From: Candidatus Rokuibacteriota bacterium
Lineage (GTDB): Bacteria; Methylomirabilota; Methylomirabilia; Rokubacteriales; CSP1-6
DNA: 64,000 nt
Direction: 5' to 3'
Assembly (NCBI GenBank): GCA_016200085.1
Contig: JACQFL010000036.1
Location: 1-64,000, forward strand
The translations under genes and the position numbers were made by a program. Shown in pieces: positions 9,189 through 17,444 of this stretch. Under the pieces are notes generated by a model that saw nothing but the letters and a program-made list of their open reading frames with translations, searched no databases and was not told the origin of the DNA. Positions within the stretch are counted from its first letter, which is position 1. Every line of letters starts with the position of its first letter.

Positions 9189-10411
9189 CCGGCCACACGG
9201 AGGCGCCGCTGCCGGCGCCCGCGCAGCGCGACCACGGCGAGCACCGAAGCGAGCCCGAGCACTCCCGAGATGACCAGGGTCAGCGACGTTCCCACCCACT
9301 CCGCGAGCGCGCCGATGGCCAGCGACCCCAGCGGGGTGACGCCGAGGAAGACGATCGCGTAGAGGCTCATCACCCGGCCGCGCAGCTCGCCGCGCACGGT
9401 CACCTGGAGCGAGGTGTTGCAGCTCGCCGTGAAGACCGTCATGGCGAAGCCGCAGACCACGAGGGCCGCCGCCGCCGGCCAGAAGGCGCGCGCCACGCCG
9501 AGCGCGATGAGCCCCCCCGAGAGGGCCGCGGCCGCCGTGAGGGCCAGCCCGATGAGCGGGCGGCTGGGCCCGAACGCCGCGAGCATGAGCGCGCCGAGGA
9601 TCGCGCCGGCGCCCATCCAGGCCATCAGGAACCCAAAGACGTCGGCGCCGCCGTGGAGGACCTCCGTCGCGACGAGCGGGACGAAGACGTTGAAGTTGAT
9701 CACGAAGAGGCTGACCAGGAGCACCAGCAGGAGCACCAGGCCGATGACGGGATCGCGCAGGGCGTAGCGCACCCCCTCCGCGATGTGCGCGCGCATGCGC
9801 GGGGGCCCCGAGGGCGCCGGCCGCCCCCCGCCGCGGATCGCCACCAGCGCGGCCAGCACCGCGATGAAGCTCAGGCCGTTGACGAAGAAGGCCGGGCCGA
9901 CCCCCCAGCGGGCGATCAGCACCCCCGCGAGCGCGGGACCGATCAGGCGCGCGGCGTTCATCACCGTGGAGTTCAGGGCGATGGCGTTGACGATGTGATC
10001 CCGTCGGACGACCTCGCCGATGAACGACTGGCGCGCCGGCTGGTCGAAGGTGTTGGCCAGGCCGTACACGGTGGCGAGGATGGCCACGTGCCAGTACCGC
10101 GCGTGGCCGGACCAGGCGAGCGCGGACAGCGCGAAGGCCTGGAGCATGAACGCGGTCTGGGTGGCGAGCAGCACCCGGCGCTTGGCGAAGCGATCGACGA
10201 GCGCGCCGGCGAAGATCGCGAGGACGAGCACGGGAAGGAACTGCAACGTGCGGATGACGCCGAGGCGGAACGGCGACGCCGTGAGCTCGAGGACGAGCCA
10301 CGCCTGGCCGACGCTCTGCATCCAGGTGCCGACGTGGGAGACGCACTGGCCGGTCCAGAACAGGCGGAAGTCGCGCTCCTCGAGCGCGCGAAGGGTGGAA
10401 GGCAGCGGCAT
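9185..10411 (-). CDS. MFS transporter (MFS_3 / enterobactin-exporter-like)
   Basis: A 408-residue, twelve-helix major facilitator. The N-terminus (L-R-A-L[12 protein letters not shown]) and the loop 2-3 motif D-R-F-A-K-R-R belong to the MFS_3 group of exporters related to EntS and macrolide efflux proteins. The loop after helix 6 is short and Arg/Pro-rich. The substrate is unknown. It starts at ATG 10411, just downstream of a large inverted repeat that separates it from the molybdenum hydroxylase operon on the same strand. Its stop overlaps that of glnS. Confidence 0.9.
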   Translation of the reverse strand: MPLPSTLRALEERDFRLFWTGQCVSHVGTWMQSVGQAWLVLELTASPFRLGVIRTLQFLPVLVLAIFAGALVDRFAKRRVLLATQTAFMLQAFALSALAWSGHARYWHVAILATVYGLANTFDQPARQSFIGEVVRRDHIVNAIALNSTVMNAARLIGPALAGVLIARWGVGPAFFVNGLSFIAVLAALVAIRGGGRPAPSGPPRMRAHIAEGVRYALRDPVIGLVLLLVLLVSLFVINFNVFVPLVATEVLHGGADVFGFLMAWMGAGAILGALMLAAFGPSRPLIGLALTAAAALSGGLIALGVARAFWPAAAALVVCGFAMTVFTASCNTSLQVTVRGELRGRVMSLYAIVFLGVTPLGSLAIGALAEWVGTSLTLVISGVLGLASVLAVVALRGRRQRRLRVAG

Positions 10412-10419
10412 GGAGCGAT

Positions 10420-10474
10420 GGCGCCGCCGGCCCGGGCCCCGGCCGCAGAGGCCGGTTCCCGGGGCAGCGGCGCC
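10420..10474 (-). terminator. Large inverted repeat after the iorAB-type operon
   Basis: The arms GGCGCCGC (10420-10427) and GCGGCGCC (10467-10474) enclose further paired blocks (CCCGGG twice, GGCC twice), which would fold into one long imperfect hairpin. It lies 6 bp after the hydroxylase stop and just before the MFS gene. There is no T-tract, so termination would be non-canonical; it could also be an operator for the MFS gene. Confidence 0.4.
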
Positions 10475-10480
10475 GGAGCG

Positions 10481-12649
10481 CTACGCCTTCTGCTGGAGGG
10501 CCTTCAGCACGCGATCGGGCAGCAGCGGCACCTGCCGCACCCGGGCGCCCGTGGCCATGAAGATGGCGTTGCTCAGCGCAGGCGCGATGGTCGTGACGCC
10601 GGGCTCGCCGACGCCCGTCGGGTACGCGGTGCTCGGGACGACGAAGACCTCGACCTCGGGCGCCTCGTTCATGCGCAGCACCTGGTAGTCGTGGAAGTTG
10701 GTCTGCGCGATGGCGCCGTTGGCGATGATGCCCTGCTCCTTGAGTGCGTTGCTCACTCCGAAGAGCACCGAGCCCTCCACCTGCGAGCGCACGCCGTCGG
10801 GGTTGACCGCGATCCCCGGGTCGACGGCGCACCAGATCTTCTGCACGCGCACCACGCCCGTGGCCGGATCGACCGCCGCCTGCACGGCGGAGGCGGTGTA
10901 CGTGGGCGACTTCTTCTCCTGCGCGGTGACGCAGGCCACGCCGCGCCCGACGTTCTTGGGCAGCGGCTTGCCCCAGCCCGAGCGCTCGGCCACGATTCTG
11001 AGCACGCTGGCCAGGCGGGGAGCGTGGCCCAGCATGCCGAGACGGAACTGCACCGGGTCGGCGCCGGCGAGATGCGCGAGCTCGTCGATGAAGGTCTCGA
11101 CGGCGAAGAACGTGTAGTTCGGTGCGACGGCGCGGACGTACCCGACCGCGATGCCGGTCTCGCCGCGGATGGCGCGCACGAACTGGTTGGGGATGTCGTA
11201 GATGTGGTCCGCACCGTTCAGCGCGAACGCGTCGCGGCCCTGCTTGTCGAGGCCGCCGTAGCGCTCGCCCGGGTACGCGGCCACCAGCGTGTTGTGCCAG
11301 GCGACCACCTTGCCCCCGGCGTCGAGCCCGCCCTTCACCACCTGGAGCGTCGCCGAGCGGTAGAAATCGCGGCGCAGGTCCTCCTCGCGCGAGCGGATGA
11401 GCTTGACCGGCTTCTTGATCTCCCGGGCGATCAGCGCGGCCTCGATCATGATGTCGGGCTCGAGGCGCCGGCCGAAGCCGCCCCCGAGGTACTGCTGGTG
11501 GATGCGGATCGCCTTGGCCTCCACGCCGAGGGCCTTGGTGAGATAGCCCACGGCCATGGTCTGGAACTGGCTGCCCGTGTAGAGGTCGTAGGCGCCGTCC
11601 TCGAAGCGCGCCACACAGTTCATCGGCTCCATCTGCATGTGCGCGACGTAATCCGTGGTGTAGACGGCCTGGTGGGTCTTGGCCGCCTCCTTCAGCGCGG
11701 CCTCCGCGTTGCCCGCCTCGACCCACGAGGGGGAGCGGGTATCGGTCCGCGCCTTCTCGGCGTAGTCGCGGAAGATGCTCTCGCTGCTGACGTTCGCGTG
11801 CGGCCCCGGATCCCAGGCCACCTTCAGCGCGTCGCGCGCCTTCACCGCGTTCGAGTAGCTGTCGGCCACCGCGGCGACGAGGTCGCCGACCACGACGGTG
11901 CGGATGAAGCCGGGCGCCTTCCGGGCCTCGCTGTCGTCCACCGCCTTCAGCTTCGCGCCCTCGCGCGTGGGCGGGTAGGCGACCTTCGCGTAGACCATGC
12001 CGGGCAGGAACTGGTCGATGCCGAACTTGGCGCGCCCGTTCACCTTCTCGGGGAGGTCGAGGCGGGGGATCCACTTGCCGACGATCCTGTACTCGGCCGG
12101 CTTCTTGAGCGTGATGGCCTTGAGGTCGGCGTCGCTGAACCGCTTGCTGATCGGCAGGTTGGCGACGATCGACCCGTACGACATCGAGCGTCCCGTGGGC
12201 AGGTGGCGCACGGTGCCGCTCTCGGCCGCGCACTCGGTGGCCGGCGCGCCCCAGCGCGTGGCCGCGGCGTCGACCAGCGAGAGGCGCGCGGCGGCGCCGG
12301 CGCGCGAGAGCGCGTCGAACGTCCAGTTCACGCTCCACGAGCCGCCGGTGAGCATGAGCCCGTACTTCTCGTCGTTGATGGGATAGTCGACCCGGATGTC
12401 CTTCCAGTCGGCCTCCAGCTCCTCGGCCACGATCTGCGCGAGCGCCGTGCCCACGCCCTGGCCCATCTCGGCCTTGGTGATGTGCACGGTGACGACGCCG
12501 TCGGGCGTGATCGTCAACGCGGCGTTGGGCTCCCACGTGATCGTGCCGCCGGCGGCCTCGGCGGGCAGCGGGAGCAAGACGTGGATGGTCAGTCCGGCGC
12601 CGGCCACCGTCGCGGTCTTGAGGAAGTCGCGGCGATTGAGAGGGCTCAT
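10481..12649 (-). CDS. Molybdopterin-binding subunit of an isoquinoline 1-oxidoreductase-type dehydrogenase
   Basis: A 722-residue catalytic subunit of the xanthine dehydrogenase superfamily. These enzymes hydroxylate N-heterocycles or oxidise aldehydes, using molybdopterin. The N-terminus has a twin-arginine signal (N-R-R-D-F-L-K-T) followed by a hydrophobic stretch and A-E-A-A, so the folded enzyme is exported to the periplasm with its partner. Typical motifs include G-G-G-F-G-R-R near the middle and G-V-G-E-P-G-V near the end (active-site Glu). The 2Fe-2S subunit gene ends 2 bp upstream. The actual substrate is not readable from sequence. Confidence 0.9.
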   Translation of the reverse strand: MSPLNRRDFLKTATVAGAGLTIHVLLPLPAEAAGGTITWEPNAALTITPDGVVTVHITKAEMGQGVGTALAQIVAEELEADWKDIRVDYPINDEKYGLMLTGGSWSVNWTFDALSRAGAAARLSLVDAAATRWGAPATECAAESGTVRHLPTGRSMSYGSIVANLPISKRFSDADLKAITLKKPAEYRIVGKWIPRLDLPEKVNGRAKFGIDQFLPGMVYAKVAYPPTREGAKLKAVDDSEARKAPGFIRTVVVGDLVAAVADSYSNAVKARDALKVAWDPGPHANVSSESIFRDYAEKARTDTRSPSWVEAGNAEAALKEAAKTHQAVYTTDYVAHMQMEPMNCVARFEDGAYDLYTGSQFQTMAVGYLTKALGVEAKAIRIHQQYLGGGFGRRLEPDIMIEAALIAREIKKPVKLIRSREEDLRRDFYRSATLQVVKGGLDAGGKVVAWHNTLVAAYPGERYGGLDKQGRDAFALNGADHIYDIPNQFVRAIRGETGIAVGYVRAVAPNYTFFAVETFIDELAHLAGADPVQFRLGMLGHAPRLASVLRIVAERSGWGKPLPKNVGRGVACVTAQEKKSPTYTASAVQAAVDPATGVVRVQKIWCAVDPGIAVNPDGVRSQVEGSVLFGVSNALKEQGIIANGAIAQTNFHDYQVLRMNEAPEVEVFVVPSTAYPTGVGEPGVTTIAPALSNAIFMATGARVRQVPLLPDRVLKALQQKA

Positions 12650-12651
12650 GG

Positions 12652-13104
12652 CTACACCCCCTGCGCGGCGCGCTGGATCGCGCGCTTGATCCGGAGGTAC
12701 GTCGCGCAGCGGCAGATGTTGCCCGACATGGCGTCGACGATCTCCTGGTCGTTGGGGTGCGGGTTCTTCGCGAGGAGCGCGGCGGCCTGCATGATCTGCC
12801 CGGACTGGCAGTAGCCGCACTGCGGGACCTGCTCGGCGATCCACGCCACCTGCAGGGGGTGACCCCCGTGCGGGTCGAGGCCCTCGATGGTGGTGATCTT
12901 CTTGCCCTCGGCCGCCGCGACCGGCGTCGAGCACGAGCGGACCGCCTGGCCGTTGAGATGCACGGTGCAGGCGCCGCACTGCGCGATGCCGCAGCCGAAC
13001 TTGGTGCCGGTGAGTCGCAGGTGCTCACGGATCACCCAGAGCAGCGGCGTGTCCGGAGCGACGTCCACGGTGTGGGACTTGCCGTTGACGAGCAGCCTGG
13101 CCAT
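12652..13104 (-). CDS. 2Fe-2S subunit of an isoquinoline 1-oxidoreductase-type dehydrogenase
   Basis: A 150-residue electron-transfer subunit. The N-terminal plant-type ferredoxin domain has C-G-x-x-x-C-G-A-C plus a later Cys (S-C-S-T-P). The C-terminal helical domain has C-G-Y-C and C-R-C for the second cluster. There is no signal of its own, so it would be co-exported with the Tat-bearing large subunit 2 bp downstream. Together they match the two-subunit, cytochrome-linked IorAB architecture, with no FAD subunit. A good housekeeping promoter lies about 58 nt upstream of its start. Confidence 0.93.
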   Translation of the reverse strand: MARLLVNGKSHTVDVAPDTPLLWVIREHLRLTGTKFGCGIAQCGACTVHLNGQAVRSCSTPVAAAEGKKITTIEGLDPHGGHPLQVAWIAEQVPQCGYCQSGQIMQAAALLAKNPHPNDQEIVDAMSGNICRCATYLRIKRAIQRAAQGV

Positions 13105-13161
13105 TGCTCCCTCCTCGGTGAGGGGGTGAACGGCGACGTCGGTGGACGGAGCGTGGCGCGA

Positions 13162-13190
13162 ATGCTAGGGCCCCGTGCGGGAGGTGTCAA
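13162..13190 (-). promoter_or_regulatory. Sigma-70-type promoter of the iorAB-type operon
   Basis: On the minus strand a perfect -35 TTGACA (13185-13190) and a -10 TAGCAT (13162-13167) are separated by exactly 17 nt. The start codon at 13104 lies 57 nt past the -10, giving a leader of about 50 nt. This is the best consensus promoter in the window. Confidence 0.7.
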
Positions 13191-13260
13191 GGCGCACCCT
13201 GCCGCGCACCCGGCCGTCGCGCGCGCGGCCCGCCAGCGCGTGGGCGCGGCCCGGGCGCGG

Positions 13261-14094
13261 CTAGGCCTTGAAGAGCTGGAGCAGGCTGATCGGAGAGGAG
13301 TTGGCGCCCGCCAGCTGGGCGGTGGCCGTCTGCAGCAGGATGCTGAGGTTCGACTTGTTGAGCTGCTCGGTGGCGAGGTCGGCGTCCTCGATACGGCTGG
13401 CGGCCGCCGACGCGTTCACTTGCGCCTGCAGGAGATTGTCCGACTTCACCTGGAAGCGCTCGATGAGCGCGCCGATGCTCTGCAGGGCCGTCTGGACCGA
13501 GGTGATGGCGGCGTTGATGGAGCCCAGCGTGGCGCTGGCGAGCGTCTGCGTGGCGACGGTCATGGTGTTGATGCCGAGCGACGACGAGGTGAAGGAGCTC
13601 GCCAGGGTGAACCGCGCGGTGTCCACGCCCGTCGGCCCCACCTGGAACGTCATGGTGGCGGCCGTGAGCAGCACGTTGCCGTTGAACTGTGTGGTCTGGG
13701 AGATCGCGTCGATCTCCTGGGCCAGCTGGTTGAGCTCGGTCAGGATGGCCGACCGCTCGCTCGACCCCTGGGTGTCCGAGGCGGCGAGGGTGGCCTTCTC
13801 GGCCATCTGGCCCAGGATGTCGTTGATGCCGCTGAGGCCGGACTCCGCGGTGTTCAGCACGTTCGTGGCGTCGCTCAGGTTGTCGATGGCCACGCCCAGC
13901 CGCCGCGCGCGCAGGCGCAGGGTGCCGGCCAGCGAGAACCCCGAGGGGTCGTCCGCGGCCGAGTTGATCCGCTTGCCCGTGGCCAGGCGAAGGTTCGAGG
14001 TGTTGAGCCGGTTGTTGATGCCCTTCAACGCGTTCAGCGCGTTGAGGGCCGAGATGTTGGTGCGTATACGGGTGATGTCGCCCAGCGCAGCCAT
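13261..14094 (-). CDS. Flagellin
   Basis: A 277-residue flagellin. The N-terminal D0/D1 domain has the classic run through N-L-R-L-A-T-G-K-R-I-N-S-A-A-D-D-P-S-G. The C-terminal D0 half has S-R-I-E-D-A-D and ends in L-L-Q-L-F-K-A. The central variable region is very short, so the filament surface would be minimal (D0/D1 plus a small insert). It lies 18 bp downstream of a second flagellin on the same strand and probably shares its transcript. No hook, cap, chaperone or motor gene lies nearby. Confidence 0.95.
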   Translation of the reverse strand: MAALGDITRIRTNISALNALNALKGINNRLNTSNLRLATGKRINSAADDPSGFSLAGTLRLRARRLGVAIDNLSDATNVLNTAESGLSGINDILGQMAEKATLAASDTQGSSERSAILTELNQLAQEIDAISQTTQFNGNVLLTAATMTFQVGPTGVDTARFTLASSFTSSSLGINTMTVATQTLASATLGSINAAITSVQTALQSIGALIERFQVKSDNLLQAQVNASAAASRIEDADLATEQLNKSNLSILLQTATAQLAGANSSPISLLQLFKA

Positions 14095-14112
14095 GCCGTT
14101 CCCCCTGCCGTC

Positions 14113-14937
14113 CTAGAAGAGACGGGCCAGCATGCTTGGCGACGAGTTGGCGGCGGCGAGCTGCGCCATGGCGATCTGGTTCAGGATGTCCGAGCTGGAC
14201 TTCTCCAGCTGCGTGGTCGCCATGTCGGCGTCCTGGATGCGGCTCGCCGAGGCCGCCGCATTGAGCTGGAACTGGCTCAGGTCGTGCGATTTGACCTGCA
14301 AGCGGTCGCTGAGGGCGCCGATGTTCTGCAGCGCGCCCTGCACGACGTTGAGCGCCGAGTTGACCGAGCCGAGGGACGCGCTGGCCAGCGCCTGGGTGCC
14401 GAGGGCGAGGCCGTTGACCCCGAGGGCGGACGACGTGAAGCTGCTCGACAGCGCGAACGTCGCGGTGTCGCTTCCGGAGGGGCCCACCTGGAACGTCAGC
14501 GTCGCCCCCTGGAGCAGGGACGTGCCGTTGAACTGCGTGGTGTTGACGATGCTGTCGATCTCCTGCCCGAGCTGGTTGACCTCGTTTTGGATCGCGGCGC
14601 GCTCGTTCGGGCCCTGCGTGTCGGACGCGGCCTGCAGCGTCTTGTCGGCGATCTGGCCGAGGATGTCGTTGATCTGACCGAGCCCGGATTCGGCCGTGTC
14701 GAGCACGTTGCCGGCATCGCTCACGTTGTCCACGGCGTTGCCGAACGCGCGCGCCTGCTGCAGGAGCGTGCTCGAGAGCGAGAATCCCGAGGGATCGTCG
14801 GCGGCCGAGTTGATCTGCTTGCCCGTGGCGAGCCGCAGGGCGGCGTTCTGGTTCCGGGCGTTGTTGGCCTTGAGCGCGTTGAGCGCGCCGAGGGCCGAGA
14901 CGTTCGTGCGGATGCGGGTGATGTCCCCGAGAGCCAT
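14113..14937 (-). CDS. Flagellin, tandem paralogue
   Basis: A 274-residue flagellin, clearly paralogous to its downstream neighbour across the whole length (shared L-R-L-A-T-G-K and S-A-A-D-D-P-S-G-F-S-L, and the same T-F-Q-V-G-P centre). It ends in S-M-L-A-R-L-F. It starts at ATG 14937 after an AGGGGAGCG ribosome site. A GCCGATAG box about 105 nt upstream resembles the flagellar sigma-28 -10 element. Both genes are compact, and the pair may encode a mixed filament. No other flagellar gene is in the window. Confidence 0.95.
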   Translation of the reverse strand: MALGDITRIRTNVSALGALNALKANNARNQNAALRLATGKQINSAADDPSGFSLSSTLLQQARAFGNAVDNVSDAGNVLDTAESGLGQINDILGQIADKTLQAASDTQGPNERAAIQNEVNQLGQEIDSIVNTTQFNGTSLLQGATLTFQVGPSGSDTATFALSSSFTSSALGVNGLALGTQALASASLGSVNSALNVVQGALQNIGALSDRLQVKSHDLSQFQLNAAASASRIQDADMATTQLEKSSSDILNQIAMAQLAAANSSPSMLARLF

Positions 14938-15041
14938 GGACGCTCCCCTTCGCGGATGCCCCTGCGGGCCAGAGCGTCCATGCTCGGTGTCAGATCCCTG
15001 GCTGCCGCCTCCCCCGGCGGCATTCCCTGCCAGTTCCAGGG

Positions 15042-15049
15042 CTATCGGC
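15042..15049 (-). promoter_or_regulatory. Possible sigma-28 -10 box (GCCGATAG) for the flagellins
   Basis: The minus strand reads GCCGATAG, 7 of 8 matches to the flagellar -10 consensus GCCGATAA. It would give a leader of about 95 nt to the flagellin start at 14937. No TAAA-like -35 is visible at the right distance, so this is tentative. It overlaps the lower stem of the hairpin at 15046-15086. Confidence 0.3.
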
Positions 15050-15086
15050 AGGTCTTGCCGGCTCCCGGAGGGGGCAAGACCCGCCG
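15046..15086 (-). terminator. Inverted repeat after the nicotinamidase gene
   Basis: GGTCTTGCC (15051-15059) pairs perfectly with GGCAAGACC (15073-15081), and after one mismatch four more pairs extend the stem. It begins 5 bp past the nicotinamidase stop on the minus strand. It lacks a T-tract, so it is a probable but non-canonical terminator separating that operon from the flagellins. Confidence 0.4.
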
Positions 15087-15091
15087 CCGGC

Positions 15092-15811
15092 TCAGGCCTG
15101 GATGTCGCCGGACTGGACCCGCTTCACCCCGGCGCTGGTCATGTCCGCCCAGGCCTTCCCGAGCGACCCGCCGGCGTCGATCCCCCGGGTGGCGTCCTCG
15201 ATCACGTAGGCCTCGAAGCCCGCCTTGAGGGCGTCGAGCGCCGACCACGCCACGCAGAAGTCCGTGGCCAGGCCCGTGAAGAACACGCGCTTGAGCCCCC
15301 GCTCCCTGAGGTACCCGGTCAGCCCGGTCGGCGTCCGGCGGTCTGCCTCGAGGAAGGCGGAGTACGAATCGACCGGCTGCCGGTAGCCCTTGCGGATGAT
15401 CAGCTCGGCGTGCGGGATCCTGAGCTCGCGGTGCAGCTCGGCATCGGGCGTGCCCTGGATGCAGTGGTCCGGCCACAGCACCTGCGTGCCATAGGGCAGC
15501 TGCACCGTGTCGAACGGCTTCTTGCCGGCATGGCTCGACGCGAAGGAGATGTGGCCGGGCGTGTGCCAGTCCTGGGTCATGACGACGTGACGGAACGCTC
15601 CGCCCAGCCGGTTGATCAGCGGAATGATCGTGTCGCCCCCGGGAACCGGCAGCGTGCCGCCGGGCACGAAGCAGTTCTGCACGTCGATGACGGCGAGGAC
15701 GTCGTCGTCTGCGGGCTTGATCTTCGCCATGCTCTGGGCCCTCACGATGGACGGAACACCGGTGAGCGCGACGGCGGTGATCTCGAGGAAGCGACGGCGG
15801 CTGAGGCTCAT
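15092..15811 (-). CDS. Exported nicotinamidase / isochorismatase-family hydrolase
   Basis: A 239-residue amidohydrolase of the PncA type that would convert nicotinamide to nicotinate. The catalytic triad is visible as Asp43 (I-D-V-Q-N), Lys141 (R-K-G) and Cys186 (A-T-D-F-C-V). The metal-site residues Asp81 and His83 (Q-D-W-H) and His116 are present. The N-terminus carries a twin-arginine signal (S-R-R-R-F-L-E) and hydrophobic core that usual cytosolic PncA lacks, implying periplasmic salvage of nicotinamide. The metallo-hydrolase gene ends 13 bp upstream, so the two form an operon. Confidence 0.9.
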   Translation of the reverse strand: MSLSRRRFLEITAVALTGVPSIVRAQSMAKIKPADDDVLAVIDVQNCFVPGGTLPVPGGDTIIPLINRLGGAFRHVVMTQDWHTPGHISFASSHAGKKPFDTVQLPYGTQVLWPDHCIQGTPDAELHRELRIPHAELIIRKGYRQPVDSYSAFLEADRRTPTGLTGYLRERGLKRVFFTGLATDFCVAWSALDALKAGFEAYVIEDATRGIDAGGSLGKAWADMTSAGVKRVQSGDIQA

Positions 15812-15824
15812 GGAGGCACCTCCT

Positions 15825-16838
15825 TCAGGCCTTGCGGAACCGGTAGACCTCGCCCGGGATGCGCTCGACGCTGCCCTCGGCCTCGAGCAGGTGCAGGTGG
15901 GCCAGCACCTCGCCGATGGCGAAGCCGAGCTGGTGCGTGTCGAGCCGGCGGCGGAAGAGGACGGGGATCAGCTCGACGCCGGTGCGCGGCTCGGTGAGCG
16001 CGCCGAGCGTTTCGGCCAGGCGCTCGGCGTGGTGGTGCTCGAGCATGTCCAGGCGCGCGTGCAGGCCGCGGAAGGGCAGGCCGTGCGAGGGCAGCACCAG
16101 CGTGTCGGCGCCCATCGGGCGGAAGCGTCGCAGCGAGTCGAGGTACCAGCGCAGCGGATTGCTCCGGGGCTGATCCGGCCACACGCTCACGTTCGTCGTG
16201 ATCTTCGGCAGCACCTGGTCGCCGGAGATGAGCACGTCGTCCTCGCGGCTCCACAGGCATGCGTGCTCGGGGGCGTGCCCGTGCACCGTGAGCACCTGCC
16301 AGCGCCGGCCGGCCACCGCCAGCGTGTCCCCCTCGCGGATGCCGCGGTAGTCGGCTGCGAGCGTGGGCACCACGCTCGGGTAGTGGTTGCCGCGCTGGCG
16401 GAAGGCCTCGATGGCCTCCTCGTCGAGGCCGTGACGGCGATAGAGGCTCAGCCGCTTCTCGACGTCGCTGTCCGCGCGCTGGTGCCAGACGAGCTGGGCG
16501 GTGAGCCACTCGCCCTGCGTGCACCAGAGGTCCACGCCCCAGCGCTCGGTGAGCCAGCCCGCGTTGCCCATGTGATCGGGGTGGAAGTGGGTGCAGATCA
16601 CGCGGGTGATGGGCTGGCCGCCGAGCACCTCGACGAACACCTGCTCCCACAGGGCGACCGTGTCCGTGAGCCCGATGCCGGTGTCCACGATGGCCCAGCC
16701 GCCGCCGTCGGCGAGCAGCCAGAGGTTGATGTGGTCGAGCTGGAAGGGCAGCGGCATCCGGATCCACTTGATGCCGGGCGCGACGTCGACGGCGGCGCCC
16801 GGCGCGGGCGGCGTCTCCCAGGGATGGCGCAGGCTCAC
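15825..16838 (-). CDS. Metallo-beta-lactamase-fold hydrolase
   Basis: A 337-residue protein with the zinc motif T-H-F-H-P-D-H and further ligands in H-G-H-A-P-E-H (His) and S-G-D-Q-V (Asp). A C-terminal winged-helix-like domain follows, as in LACTB2-like and related thioester hydrolases. It is probably soluble, with no signal peptide. It starts at GTG 16838, with a TATCCT hexamer 6 nt upstream. It is the first gene of an operon with the exported nicotinamidase. The substrate is unknown; thioester or lactone hydrolysis is the usual activity of such proteins. Confidence 0.88.
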   Translation of the reverse strand: MSLRHPWETPPAPGAAVDVAPGIKWIRMPLPFQLDHINLWLLADGGGWAIVDTGIGLTDTVALWEQVFVEVLGGQPITRVICTHFHPDHMGNAGWLTERWGVDLWCTQGEWLTAQLVWHQRADSDVEKRLSLYRRHGLDEEAIEAFRQRGNHYPSVVPTLAADYRGIREGDTLAVAGRRWQVLTVHGHAPEHACLWSREDDVLISGDQVLPKITTNVSVWPDQPRSNPLRWYLDSLRRFRPMGADTLVLPSHGLPFRGLHARLDMLEHHHAERLAETLGALTEPRTGVELIPVLFRRRLDTHQLGFAIGEVLAHLHLLEAEGSVERIPGEVYRFRKA

Positions 16839-16844
16839 GGCCAG

Positions 16845-16850
16845 AGGATA
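16845..16850 (-). promoter_or_regulatory. -10-like TATCCT for the metallo-hydrolase operon
   Basis: Minus-strand TATCCT sits 6 nt before the GTG start at 16838, as expected for a leaderless transcript. Confidence 0.45.
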
Positions 16851-16898
16851 GTGCGCTGCGTCACGCGGAGCAAGTGCCGGCCCGGGGGTGGGCGCGCG

Positions 16899-17444
16899 TC
16901 AAGGGCGCGGCGGCGGCGCGTAGCCGAGCAGCAGGACGCCGAGGTGGACGAGCAGCAGCTTGTTCCACGCGCGCGAGGCCGTCGCCGCGGCGCGCGCGTC
17001 GGCCATCTCGCCGGCGAGCAGGTCGCCGATGGCCGTCTGGGCGAGGCTCATGGCGCCGGCCATCAGGTGCGCGGGAATCGGCCCGCCGCGCTCCGCGCGG
17101 TGGTGGCTGTGCGAGAGCGCGATCGTCAGCAGGTGGTAGGCCGACTCGTGGGTGACGGCGGCCTCCGCCGTCTCGCGGAGCCAGCGGCCGAGGCTGTGCT
17201 TGCGGCGCTCGATCCGCTCGCGGTCCGGCTGGCCGTCGGCGCCCAGGAAGAAGCGCGCGGAATCGGGAAAGCGCAGAAAGTGCTCGTAGAGGGCGCCGGT
17301 GAGGGCCGCCTCCTGCGCGAGCACCACGGGCGCGCTCGCGCGCACGGCCGCCGCGTCGTCGTCCCCGAAGGCGACGAACGCGAGCAGCTCGCGCACGAAG
17401 CGCGGCATGTCGGTGGCCGGCAGGTAGGGCGGGTCCACGGTCAT
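16899..17444 (-). CDS. Protoglobin-domain protein
   Basis: A 181-residue single-domain protoglobin, the heme sensor fold also found in globin-coupled sensors. Characteristic segments are the A-L-T-G-A-L-Y-E-H-F-L helix, F-P-D-S-A-R-F-F-L, and R-R-K-H-S-L-G-R-W-L, whose His is the likely proximal heme ligand. No output domain is attached. ATG 17444 overlaps the methyltransferase stop (ATGA), so the two are translationally coupled. It may bind O2, CO or NO, or serve a redox partner; that is inference. Confidence 0.8.
   Translation of the reverse strand: MTVDPPYLPATDMPRFVRELLAFVAFGDDDAAAVRASAPVVLAQEAALTGALYEHFLRFPDSARFFLGADGQPDRERIERRKHSLGRWLRETAEAAVTHESAYHLLTIALSHSHHRAERGGPIPAHLMAGAMSLAQTAIGDLLAGEMADARAAATASRAWNKLLLVHLGVLLLGYAPPPRP

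Noticed and set aside
5940-13028. A minus-strand frame open for more than 2,300 codons
   Set aside because: It runs antisense or out of frame to well-recognised genes (glnS, MFS, molybdenum hydroxylase) and has no domain-like sequence of its own. GC-rich DNA gives long stop-free frames.
15020-15050. Sigma-54 promoter (TGGCAG...GC) for the flagellins
   Set aside because: The GG and GC elements are 8 or 11 nt apart instead of the required 10.
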